Assembly: GCF_900107815.1 (NCBI RefSeq)
Contig: NZ_FNRK01000019.1
Span: forward strand, 1 to 44,206
Length of the DNA stretch: 44,206 bases
Direction: 5' to 3'
Source of the DNA: Eubacterium aggregans
Lineage (GTDB): Bacteria; Bacillota; Clostridia; Eubacteriales; Eubacteriaceae
Position numbers and translations under genes: made by a program. The first letter of the stretch is position 1, and every line of letters starts with the position of its first letter. Below the pieces are notes generated by a model that was not told the origin of the DNA, ran no database searches, and saw only the letters and a list, made by a program, of their open reading frames with translations. Below are positions 23,777-31,673 of this stretch, one piece after another.

Positions 23777-24427
23777 TTACCCTAAGATCCGTTTGATCTC
23801 AGCGGCCAGGGCTTCACCTAAAATCCGGTGCTGATCATCCTGGAGGTGGAGGCCGTCTTCTGCACTGCTGTGGACGACGATATCGGCATCAAAGTACTCG
23901 ACGCCGTAGGTGGCAGCAACGCCTTCGTAGAAGGTTCCCAGGTGCTTGGATTTTTCGACATTGCCTTCAAACATATATTGAAACACGCCATTTTCAATGG
24001 GACCCAGGGCTGGTGGTCCAATGAGGAGGACCTTGGGGCCGCCAGCACCGAAGGCACCGGCCTGATGCAGGGCCTTATCCACTAGGATGCCCACGCCATT
24101 AGCAATATCCTGGGCACTGACGGTATAACGGACCTTTAAGTCATTGGTTCCTACGAAGATAATGACTAAATCCAGTGGTGCAGCGATGTCCATGGCCGGT
24201 ACAATCTGGTCCTTGCCACAGCGGTATTCTTCGATGGGGTCATCCCACACGGTGGTGCGTCCATTGAGGCCCTGGTTGATGATGTTGTAGCCATCCCCCA
24301 AAAGGGCCTGGGCCACACCGGTCCATCGGACATCGTCATCCCAGCGGGTAATGGGGTCCACCAGGTTATTTGCGGGGTTCCAGCCCCAGGTGTTGGAGTC
24401 GCCAAATACGAGTACATTCTTTTTCAT
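23777..24427 (-). CDS. SGNH/GDSL-family hydrolase
   Basis: A 216-residue esterase/lipase-like protein. All four SGNH blocks are visible: GDSNTWGW with nucleophile Ser11, the Gly block in NQGLNGRTT, Asn in FVGTNDLK, and DGLH with the catalytic Asp and His. It resembles arylesterase/acetylhydrolase forms of the family. No signal peptide, so cytosolic. The start at 24427 gives a 6-base spacing from GGGGG; the adjacent ATG at 24430 is possible, and a longer frame to 24544 overlaps the kinase end. It follows the kinase by 64 bp as last gene of the operon, so it may deacylate a product or substrate of that pathway. Confidence 0.88.
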   Translation of the reverse strand: MKKNVLVFGDSNTWGWNPANNLVDPITRWDDDVRWTGVAQALLGDGYNIINQGLNGRTTVWDDPIEEYRCGKDQIVPAMDIAAPLDLVIIFVGTNDLKVRYTVSAQDIANGVGILVDKALHQAGAFGAGGPKVLLIGPPALGPIENGVFQYMFEGNVEKSKHLGTFYEGVAATYGVEYFDADIVVHSSAEDGLHLQDDQHRILGEALAAEIKRILG

Positions 24428-24491
24428 CATAATCCCCCTGATTATTGTGCAATTAAAATCCGGCCGACGCGCTTGGTCCAATTTATGATGA

Positions 24492-25982
24492 TTACCGCTT
24501 AAGCCAGCCCTTGGCATGGTCAATGGCGGCATTCCATCCAGCAATTAATTCTTCCCGCTTTTCTTCAGAAATCTGGGGTTCAAAGCGTTTTTCTACCTTC
24601 CAGAATTGGGATAGGGATTCTACACTGTCCCAGTAGCCTACGGCCAGGCCAGCCAGATAGACCGCACCCAGGCAGGTGGTCTCTGTGATAACCGGGCGTT
24701 CCACCGGAACCCCTAGAATATCCGCCTGGAACTGAAGCATAAAGTCACTATTGGCACCACCGCCATCGGCCCGGAGCTTGGCCAGCTTCATCCCGGATTT
24801 CTTTTCCATAACCTTAAAGGCATCCCGGACCTGGAAGGCCATGGATTCCAGGGCTGCTCGGGCGATGTGGGCCTTGGTGGTTCCCCGGGTAATGCCGAAG
24901 ATGGTTCCCCGGGCGTAACTATCATAGTAGGGGGCTCCCAAGCCCACAAAGGCAGGGATAAAGTACACACCCATACTGTCCTCCACGGTGAGGGCCAGCT
25001 TTTCCGCATCGCCACTTTCTTCGATGATCCCCAGACCATCACGGAGCCATTGAATCACCGCACCAGAGACATCGGCCATGCCCTCCAGGCCATAATCGGT
25101 TTTGCCATCAATGGTCCACAGCACCGGGGAGAATACCCCATCAGAGGGGGGGACGTACTGGCCACCGGTGTTCATCACGATGAAGGAACCGGTGCCATAG
25201 GTGTTTTTAGCTGTGCCTGGTTCCATACAGCCTTGGCCAAAGGCGGCGGACTGCTGATCGCCGCAGATACCGGCGATGGGAACGCTGGCCCCAAAGAAGG
25301 CCTCTGGGGTGGTCTGGGCGTAAATTTCACTGGAGCCACAAATTTTAGGGAGGATTTCCCGGGGAATGTCGAGGAGCTCCAGGGTTTTTTCATCATACTC
25401 CAAGGTTCTGGCGTTTTGAAGCAGGGTGACGGAGTTATTGGAGTGGTCCGTTACATGGGCGGCGCCCCCGGATAACTTCCAGATGAGCCAGGTGTCCATG
25501 GTGCCGTAAATCAAGCGGCCCTCGGCCACACCCTGGCGGATGGTTTCGTCATTATCCAGAAACCACCGAATCTTTGTGGCGGCATCATTGGGGACGATGA
25601 TCATCCCGGTGCGTTCTACCATAGCAGGACCATCGGTGGCTTCCAATTCTTCACAGATGGGCAGGGTTCGGCGGTCCTGCCACACCATGGCCCGACAGGC
25701 GGGCTTTCCGGTGCTTTTGTCCCAGAAAACCGTGGTTTCCCGCTGATTGGTGATGCCGATGGCGGCAATGGCCGAGGCGGTAATGCCCGCTTCGGCCAGG
25801 GCTTTTTTCATCATAGCCTGGGTGGTTTCCCAGATTTCTTCGGCGTCGTGCTCTACCCAACCGTCCTTGGGGAAATACTGGGTGAATTCGCTGTAGGCTT
25901 GGGCGATGATGTTGACGTCGGCGTCGAAGATCATTGCCCGGGTTCCGGTGGTTCCCTGATCGATTCCCATAATATACTTCAT
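24492..25982 (-). CDS. glpK: Glycerol kinase-like FGGY kinase with altered substrate site
   Basis: A 496-residue FGGY kinase that follows GlpK along its full length: MGIDQGTTGTRA phosphate loop, TNQRETTVFW (Arg81, Glu82), MVWQDRR (Trp101), GDQQSAAFGQ (Asp242) and GTAKNTYGTGSF. GlpK phosphorylates glycerol to glycerol 3-phosphate. Two points differ. The tyrosine that contacts glycerol (Tyr135 in E. coli) aligns with Asn132, in VPNDAATK. The near-invariant TNASRT reads SNNSVT. The substrate may therefore be another polyol. AGGAGGAT lies 8 bases before the ATG. Downstream of an amidohydrolase (27-bp gap), upstream of an SGNH hydrolase; no glycerol facilitator or GlpD nearby. Confidence 0.8.
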   Translation of the reverse strand: MKYIMGIDQGTTGTRAMIFDADVNIIAQAYSEFTQYFPKDGWVEHDAEEIWETTQAMMKKALAEAGITASAIAAIGITNQRETTVFWDKSTGKPACRAMVWQDRRTLPICEELEATDGPAMVERTGMIIVPNDAATKIRWFLDNDETIRQGVAEGRLIYGTMDTWLIWKLSGGAAHVTDHSNNSVTLLQNARTLEYDEKTLELLDIPREILPKICGSSEIYAQTTPEAFFGASVPIAGICGDQQSAAFGQGCMEPGTAKNTYGTGSFIVMNTGGQYVPPSDGVFSPVLWTIDGKTDYGLEGMADVSGAVIQWLRDGLGIIEESGDAEKLALTVEDSMGVYFIPAFVGLGAPYYDSYARGTIFGITRGTTKAHIARAALESMAFQVRDAFKVMEKKSGMKLAKLRADGGGANSDFMLQFQADILGVPVERPVITETTCLGAVYLAGLAVGYWDSVESLSQFWKVEKRFEPQISEEKREELIAGWNAAIDHAKGWLKR

Positions 25983-26009
25983 AAAATTATCCTCCTCTGG
26001 ATATGTGTT

Positions 26010-27560
26010 CTACTGCTGAAGCGATTTATTGTAAACCACCGTCCCCCTGACGATGGTCGCTTCGACTTGGATATCCCCAATGGACTTTGGAGAAACGGAA
26101 AGTGGATTGTCGGAAAGGATGGTGATATCCCCCAGCTTTCCGGATTTTAGTGAGCCCTTGGAATCTTCCTCAAAGGCGGCGTAGGCGGCATTGGTGGTAA
26201 ACATGGCCAGGGCTTCCTGGGGTGTGAGAGCGTTCTGGGGGTAGGGTGGGTTGACGGCGGCGTGAATCCCTAAAATAGGATCGATGGGAGTAACGCTGGA
26301 ATCGGAGCCACCACAGAGCACCAGGCCGGCATCAGTGTAACGCCGAAGACTGTAGGCCTGTTGTTCCCGTTCGTCACCGGTACGGATATTGTACACACTG
26401 CCAGGCCCGCCCCGAAGGTAACTAAAGGAAGGCTGAGTGGAAATAACGGCCCCCAGACGTTTGGCTCTGAGAATATCCCGGTCGTCGGGAAATCCAAAAT
26501 GCTCGATACGGTAGCGATGGTCCGCCACAGGATTTTTTTCCAGGGCGTATTCCAGAGCATCCAGTGCCATACGAATGCCGCATTGCCCAATGGCGTGGAA
26601 GCCACTTTGAAGTCCCTTTTCCAACGCACTTTCCACTAAATGGTTGACATCCTCCTGTTTAAAATAGAGGATACCGCAGGTGTTGGGATCATCGGCATAG
26701 GGGGTATCAAAGGCAGCCGTTCGGGAGCCGATGGACCCGTCCAGTAGGATATCGGTTCCCATACGGGGATAACCGGCCTCTTCAATAACGGATAAGTCCG
26801 GGGTATCCCAATACATCAGGATATCCAAGGGCAGTTCCGCTTGAAGCTGGTTAAAAACGGGGATATCGGCATCGGAGAAGAGTGCCCCCCCTTCCATGGC
26901 GTGGATGGTGGTCACCCCCTTGGAAATCGCAAGGTTTGAAACGTATTGAATGGCGGCAATTCGCTGCTCGTCGGACATTTTATCGTTATAATAGGTTTTG
27001 GCAACACCATTGGCTTCACCGTGGACCCGGCCCGTTGGACGACCGGAAACATCCCAAAGGATGCCGTCCTCATCCTGAAAGCCAATCTCCTGAAAGGCTT
27101 TGGTGTTGAGTTGGGTATAATGGAGGCCTCGGTCCACCAAAAAGACACCACGATTCGGCATGACCGTATCTATTTCGGTGGCGGTTGGGGCACGCTTTTC
27201 CTCCAATCGGGATTCGTCCAGACGGGTACCATAAATCCATCCGTCAGGCTGATCCTGTGCGGCCTGACGGATTAAATCTAAAACACCGCGAATATTACCG
27301 GCATCATACAAGTCCACTCCAGTAGCCCCAATCCCGGTACCCATAACGTGGACATGACAATCGTGGAGGCCTGGAACGGCGCAACGTCCAGCCAGATTTA
27401 TGATTTCAATTCCTTTTTCAGTGGCCTGGGTGGTGACGGTTTGGTCATCCCCCAGCAAGGTGATAATCCCGTCTTCCACTAGAATAGCAGAAGCCTCAGG
27501 GCCATTGGGCTCCATAGTGATAATCTTGCCCTTCACCAGGGCAATGCTTCCCTTTTTCAT
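26010..27560 (-). CDS. Amidohydrolase-3 family metal-dependent hydrolase (YtcJ type)
   Basis: A 516-residue TIM-barrel amidohydrolase. Metal ligands are visible in HDCHVHV (His69, His71), GFHAIGQ, RIEHFG and the Asp of GGSDSSV. The C-terminal beta-sandwich ends with GKLGDITILSDNPL. No signal peptide. COG1574 members cleave amides or esters, such as formamides, but substrates are mostly unknown. Start ATG follows AAGGAAGG. First gene of an operon with the GlpK-like kinase and the SGNH hydrolase. A hydrolase-kinase-esterase order suggests breakdown of an acylated or amidated polyol; that is inference. Confidence 0.88.
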   Translation of the reverse strand: MKKGSIALVKGKIITMEPNGPEASAILVEDGIITLLGDDQTVTTQATEKGIEIINLAGRCAVPGLHDCHVHVMGTGIGATGVDLYDAGNIRGVLDLIRQAAQDQPDGWIYGTRLDESRLEEKRAPTATEIDTVMPNRGVFLVDRGLHYTQLNTKAFQEIGFQDEDGILWDVSGRPTGRVHGEANGVAKTYYNDKMSDEQRIAAIQYVSNLAISKGVTTIHAMEGGALFSDADIPVFNQLQAELPLDILMYWDTPDLSVIEEAGYPRMGTDILLDGSIGSRTAAFDTPYADDPNTCGILYFKQEDVNHLVESALEKGLQSGFHAIGQCGIRMALDALEYALEKNPVADHRYRIEHFGFPDDRDILRAKRLGAVISTQPSFSYLRGGPGSVYNIRTGDEREQQAYSLRRYTDAGLVLCGGSDSSVTPIDPILGIHAAVNPPYPQNALTPQEALAMFTTNAAYAAFEEDSKGSLKSGKLGDITILSDNPLSVSPKSIGDIQVEATIVRGTVVYNKSLQQ

Positions 27561-27577
27561 AATTGCACCTTCCTTAT

Positions 27578-27638
27578 AAAAAAATCCGCAAAATACAAGG
27601 GACTTAAAGCTTCACTTACCTTATATTTTACGGATTTT
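27578..27638 (-). terminator. Attenuator-like terminator in front of the amidohydrolase gene
   Basis: A 20-bp stem with two G-T pairs (27581-27600 with 27619-27638), loop of 18 bases, followed on the minus strand by seven T (27584-27578). It sits between the only good promoter (27699-27671) and the start codon at 27560, with just 17 bp left between T-run and ATG. It may also end the Yip1 transcript. Expression of the operon would need read-through or antitermination. Confidence 0.85.
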
Positions 27639-27670
27639 ATCGTTTAATGCTGTATATTTTTCATGATTTA

Positions 27671-27699
27671 ATTATACATGGATTTGATACCGTTGTCAA
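27671..27699 (-). promoter_or_regulatory. Strong promoter upstream of the attenuator
   Basis: On the minus strand a perfect TTGACA (27699-27694), 17-bp spacer and perfect TATAAT (27676-27671). It lies directly after the Yip1 gene stop. Confidence 0.85.
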
Positions 27700-27710
27700 T
27701 GCGGCGCTTT

Positions 27711-28376
27711 TTATTGTCCGCTATTGACGGAGTTCATCACCGAGGCCGTGGAGCTGGCAGACATAAGTCCAGTGACAAGGTTGAAAATAGCCACGATGAC
27801 TTCCAGGGCAATAATGGGGATGGCTGCTTTTTTATAGCTGAGGCGATGGAGCTTTGCCATGGCGATGATGGTCAGGAAAAGCTGGTAGATGATAAAAAGA
27901 TTGATGCTTCCGGCCAAGTAGGATACCATATTGAATCCACCGCTTAAATTAAGGCTGACATGACCGGTCAGGGCAATAATGGTATTTAAAATAGCAGGAA
28001 TCATTAAAGGGAAAGAGGAGATCCCGGTAAAAAACAGGGTGTCGTTCAGCTTGGCTTCGTCGCCGTCACCGGACATTTTTTTAAGGATACCCTGATAGAT
28101 GAGCCCCTTGATGAGCCAGGCCAGAAGTAAGCCGATGGGGCCGCCGATGATACCGGTGATTATCGCGATGGTTTTGATCATACCGGCTTGATCTTCAGTG
28201 AGCATACCGGAGAAGGCACTGACTGCCCCGCCGGCTGAAAGGCCACCGATGATACCGGTGAGTACAAGGATGAGGACGGGAATCCACATGGGGCGCTTTT
28301 CCCAGGTCTGGGCTTCTTCAAAAAAGATGACGGGGTGGCGGATGATTTGGAGAATGTGTTTAAATAAGTTTTTCAT
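27711..28376 (-). CDS. Yip1-domain membrane protein
   Basis: A 221-residue protein with five or six membrane segments. The N-terminal pattern HPVIFFEEAQTWEKRPMWIPV, the polar loop GDGDEAKLNDTLFFTGISSFP and SYKKAA near the last helix are typical of bacterial YIP1/DUF1282 proteins, whose function is unsettled. AAGGAA precedes the ATG. It lies 155 bp downstream of the MacB-like permease gene, across a long inverted repeat, and probably belongs to that transporter unit, as such genes often do. Confidence 0.8.
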   Translation of the reverse strand: MKNLFKHILQIIRHPVIFFEEAQTWEKRPMWIPVLILVLTGIIGGLSAGGAVSAFSGMLTEDQAGMIKTIAIITGIIGGPIGLLLAWLIKGLIYQGILKKMSGDGDEAKLNDTLFFTGISSFPLMIPAILNTIIALTGHVSLNLSGGFNMVSYLAGSINLFIIYQLFLTIIAMAKLHRLSYKKAAIPIIALEVIVAIFNLVTGLMSASSTASVMNSVNSGQ

Positions 28377-28407
28377 TGAAGGTTCCTTTTTATTTTAAGT
28401 ATGATGT

Positions 28408-28515
28408 TGTCCCCAAACCCGAATTTCCTTATTTAGAAAGAGGGATGAAATTAGGGTTTTGGGACATTCTCTTCGTTACCAGCAGCCATTCGCTTACGCT
28501 CATAAGACGGCTGCT
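28408..28515. repeat. Two inverted repeats between permease and Yip1 genes
   Basis: The larger, 28408-28466, forms an imperfect stem of about 20 bp (arms 28408-28427 and 28447-28466, two mismatches) with a 19-base loop. The smaller pairs AGCAGCC (28481-28487) with GGCTGCT (28509-28515). Neither is followed by a T-run on either strand. They fill the only gap in an otherwise tight operon and may be an mRNA-processing or stability element, or a small inserted repeat. Confidence 0.6.
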
Positions 28516-28531
28516 TCCCAATTTTGTTTCG

Positions 28532-29821
28532 TCACTCCGTCCGTATTGCGTCCAGGGAGCTTAGGTTGGCGGCTTTGATGGCGGGGCGGACGCCGGCAAT
28601 CATTCCGACGATGGCGGAGAAGACCAGGGCGAAGGCCACCAGGCCTAGGGAGATGATGGAGACTTTCTGGTCGGCACTGCTCATGAGACTGGCGATTCCG
28701 TTAATGGCGAAGGATACCAGATAGGAGAAGAGGATCCCCACGATTCCCCCTAATAAGCCGATCATGGTGGATTCCACCACAAACATATTACGGATATCGG
28801 TGACGGATGCGCCAATAACCTTCATAATGCCGATTTCCTTGGTTCGCTCGTAGATGGACATGGTCATAGTATTGACAATGCCGATACAGGCAACCAGGAG
28901 GGCGACGGCACCAATGCCCCCAAGGAGCATTTGGAGGGAGGTAAAAACCGAATCCATGGAATCGAGCATCTGCTTCATGGAAAAGGCCTGGAAGCCCATG
29001 TCTGTAATGGCTTGGGTGACGCTGTTGACGGAGTCCGTATCGGCTGCGGTGACCATGGCTTGGGAATAGCCGTCCCGCTTGGTATTAATGGCCACATCAC
29101 CCGCGGACCATTCGCTTAGCTCCAGGGCTTTTTTGAGATTCATGATGATGTAATAATCATCCATGCCCCCTGTAGAGGAGAGGACACCGACTACTCGGAA
29201 CTTATAGCTGTTTTTTTCTTCATTACCGTCTTTATCCTTTCGGCTGATGGTAAAGGTGAGGTTATTACCGACTAAATCTTCGCTGTTGATGAGCTTGTCC
29301 ATGGAAGCACTGGTTCCGCTGCTGTCCATGGAAATCTCGGTAAAGACCTCAGGGCCGATGACAATGGCGTTTTCTTCGGATTGGCGGGGAAGCCGTCCAG
29401 CCGATACGGAATACCCCAAGGCAGAAAGGTCATCGTATTCCATCCCCCGGCCGGTCACGGCAAATTCTTCACGGTTGACCTTCGTGGTCATCGACGGTGT
29501 GGACTGAATGGGAGAAACGGCCTTTACGCCATCCAGCCGTTTGAATTCTTTGATGGCACTATCGTTAAGCTTTTCGGATTTTGCCGAAGAGACCCCCATG
29601 CCCTGGGTCATGCTGTCCGCATTGGGAGAGACGGTAATGGCCGTTACGGATGCTGTGCTGGATAAGGTGCCGATGATGCTTTGTTGGGCACCGTTTCCAA
29701 TGGAAACCATGATGATGATGGATGCCGTTCCAATGACCACGCCGATAATGGTGAGGATGGTCCGGAATTTCATGCGCCACAGGTTTTCCCAGCATAGGAT
29801 GATGAGTTCCTGTTTATTCAT
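28532..29821 (-). CDS. MacB/FtsX-like ABC transporter permease
   Basis: A 429-residue permease of the MacB type: one N-terminal membrane span (about 19-42, ending IGNGAQQSI), a large extracellular domain (about 43-300) and three C-terminal spans from about 305. The conserved region IYERTKEIGIMKVIGAS and the C-terminal RPAIKAANLSSLDAIRTE are standard. It pairs with the ATPase encoded two genes upstream. Such systems move energy across the membrane to act on envelope substrates, peptides or lipoproteins. It starts 8 bp after the exported-protein gene. Confidence 0.9.
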   Translation of the reverse strand: MNKQELIILCWENLWRMKFRTILTIIGVVIGTASIIIMVSIGNGAQQSIIGTLSSTASVTAITVSPNADSMTQGMGVSSAKSEKLNDSAIKEFKRLDGVKAVSPIQSTPSMTTKVNREEFAVTGRGMEYDDLSALGYSVSAGRLPRQSEENAIVIGPEVFTEISMDSSGTSASMDKLINSEDLVGNNLTFTISRKDKDGNEEKNSYKFRVVGVLSSTGGMDDYYIIMNLKKALELSEWSAGDVAINTKRDGYSQAMVTAADTDSVNSVTQAITDMGFQAFSMKQMLDSMDSVFTSLQMLLGGIGAVALLVACIGIVNTMTMSIYERTKEIGIMKVIGASVTDIRNMFVVESTMIGLLGGIVGILFSYLVSFAINGIASLMSSADQKVSIISLGLVAFALVFSAIVGMIAGVRPAIKAANLSSLDAIRTE

Positions 29822-29829
29822 GGTAGGAC

Positions 29830-30741
29830 CTACACGGTAATGCCAAAGAGCACCTTTGCAATATCGGTTAAGATATTAAGGCCTGTCGATCCGGTACCGT
29901 TTGTGCCGCTGCCTGTCTTGTTAGTACTGGTGGCGTTATCAGGCACGGTGATCTTTATATTTTTGGTAATCTTTCGTTCATTATTAAAGCTATCCACGTA
30001 CCGCAGTTCTGCCGTGAGATCATAATTGCCCGGGGTATCTGCTGTTACAGTGGTGGTAAAGGTGTCGGCATCATCTTTTTCAAAAGTTCCATAATAGGTG
30101 GAGGTATCTTTGATGCTCAGGCCGCTGCCGGACAGCTGAAGTTGTACTCCACGGACGGCATTGGTCCCAAGATTGGCCACTTCCATGGAAAGATTGCCCT
30201 TGGCGCTGTCCTTGCTGTCTGTGGCCGTCGTTGTGGTGCTATTCTCAGAAGAAACGGTCAATTCGCTGGGAGCCACCAGTGACATAGAGGTGCTTTCATT
30301 GACAAAAAGGCCGATGGTTTCTGGATAACTGTAGCTGTTGCCGTCACCATCCACCGTATCAATTTGGATGTTGAGGTTGTAGTTCTTAGCCGTTGCAACA
30401 GGGGAGACCGCCATGTGCAGGGTCGCACTGGTGGCACCAAAGCTGTCCACTTGGCCAACGTAGACATGGTTGCCGCTGCCGGACATGGAGAAAACATCCA
30501 GATCGCTCGTTTTGGAGCCTGAGATATTGAGTACCGAAATATTGGTGTTGTAGGCATTATAATTACCGTTATTGACGATGGTTAAGAAGACGTCGAAATT
30601 GTCCCCCGGGGAGACGGCTTCAGGATAGGTACTCACTGAGGTGATTTGGAGCAGGGGCTGATTCGGTGCGGCCGCTACAGGGGCGGTGAAAAAGCAAGCA
30701 GTCATTGCGACAATCGTCAGGATAGAGAGTAATTTCTTCAT
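29830..30741 (-). CDS. Exported protein with Ig-like domains, transporter partner (COG1361 type)
   Basis: A 303-residue secreted protein. The signal peptide ends near PVAA-AP. Two beta-sandwich domains follow: one starting ITSVSTYPEAVSPGDNFDVFLTI (split as two phrases: TYPEAVSPGDNF and VFLTIVNNGN) and one around LSMEVANLGTNAVRGVQLQL. Both resemble the CARDB/NEW3 pattern of COG1361 proteins. A Thr/Gly/Asn-rich linker precedes a final amphipathic stretch LNILTDIAKVLFGITV. It lies between the ATPase and permease genes, so it probably works outside the membrane with the MacB-like permease, in the place of a MacA-type adaptor. No sorting motif is seen. Confidence 0.8.
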   Translation of the reverse strand: MKKLLSILTIVAMTACFFTAPVAAAPNQPLLQITSVSTYPEAVSPGDNFDVFLTIVNNGNYNAYNTNISVLNISGSKTSDLDVFSMSGSGNHVYVGQVDSFGATSATLHMAVSPVATAKNYNLNIQIDTVDGDGNSYSYPETIGLFVNESTSMSLVAPSELTVSSENSTTTTATDSKDSAKGNLSMEVANLGTNAVRGVQLQLSGSGLSIKDTSTYYGTFEKDDADTFTTTVTADTPGNYDLTAELRYVDSFNNERKITKNIKITVPDNATSTNKTGSGTNGTGSTGLNILTDIAKVLFGITV

Positions 30742-30762
30742 TGGTTTCCTACTTTCTTAGGT

Positions 30763-31443
30763 CTATTCTAAATATTCAATGATACCGTCCTTCATGTGGA
30801 CGATTTTGGAACAATACTGGGCAGCATCCGGGTCGTGGGTGACAATGACAAAGGTTTGATTGGCCTCTTCATTCAGGCGGGTAATCATATCCATGATGTC
30901 GGTACTTGTTTTGGAATCCAGATTTCCGGTGGGTTCATCCGCTAAAATGATTTCTGGGTGATTGACCAATGCTCGGGCGATACTTACCCGCTGCTGTTGT
31001 CCCCCGGAAAGTTCGCTTGGTTTATGATCGATCCGGTCAGCCAGTCCAACGATTTCCAGTACTTCAAGCGCCCGCTCCCGGCGTTCCTTCCGGGGGACAC
31101 CGGCAAAGGTGAGGGAGAGGGCCACATTATCAGCAGCCGTCATACTGGATATAAGATTATAGCTTTGAAAGATAAAGCCTAAATGGGCCCGCCTAAAAAG
31201 GCATAGCTCGTTTTCTGTCATGGTTCCCAGCTCGTGGTCACGGATTTTAACCGATCCAGAGGTAGCAGGAAGCAAGCCGCCAAGAATATTGAGAAAGGTT
31301 GATTTTCCCGAACCCGATGGGCCTAATAAGGCGACCATTTCACCCTGGGGTATGTCGATGTTAATCCCCTTAAGAATAGGAATTTCCTCTTTTCCCAGCT
31401 GGAAGCTCTTTCGTAAATCGCGAATACTTATGAATTCTGACAT
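30763..31443 (-). CDS. ABC transporter ATP-binding protein (LolD/MacB type)
   Basis: A 226-residue ATPase with Walker A GPSGSGKS (41-48), the Q-loop in GFIFQSYNL, signature LSGGQQQR, Walker B ILADEPTGNLDS and H-loop VTHD. It belongs to the subfamily that powers LolCDE, MacB and FtsX-like permeases. First gene of the operon, with CAAGGAGA before its ATG. It energises the permease at 28532-29821. The 230-bp AT-rich gap to murE (31444-31673) must hold divergent promoters, none of which is clear enough to call. Confidence 0.95.
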   Translation of the reverse strand: MSEFISIRDLRKSFQLGKEEIPILKGINIDIPQGEMVALLGPSGSGKSTFLNILGGLLPATSGSVKIRDHELGTMTENELCLFRRAHLGFIFQSYNLISSMTAADNVALSLTFAGVPRKERRERALEVLEIVGLADRIDHKPSELSGGQQQRVSIARALVNHPEIILADEPTGNLDSKTSTDIMDMITRLNEEANQTFVIVTHDPDAAQYCSKIVHMKDGIIEYLE

Positions 31444-31673
31444 GTTTTTCTCCTTGTGTTGAGAATATCTTATCCTTTAATAATATAAAGTACAAGGATA
31501 TTTTAGAAAAGTGAAAGCGTAAAAATATAAATTTTAAGGATGAAAAGATTCATTGTCATGAAAAATTTACAATTTAGACACGGCAAGATTTTGCTTTTGA
31601 AAAAACTTTGTGATATATTAATACAGGTAAAATTTTATGGATATATTTGATGAGTAAAATTTAGGAGGGAAGT

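Noticed and set aside
24867-25475. 202-residue plus-strand frame opposite the GlpK-like gene
   Set aside because: It is a shadow of the kinase gene: no ribosome binding site, no domain, Gly-rich low-complexity product.
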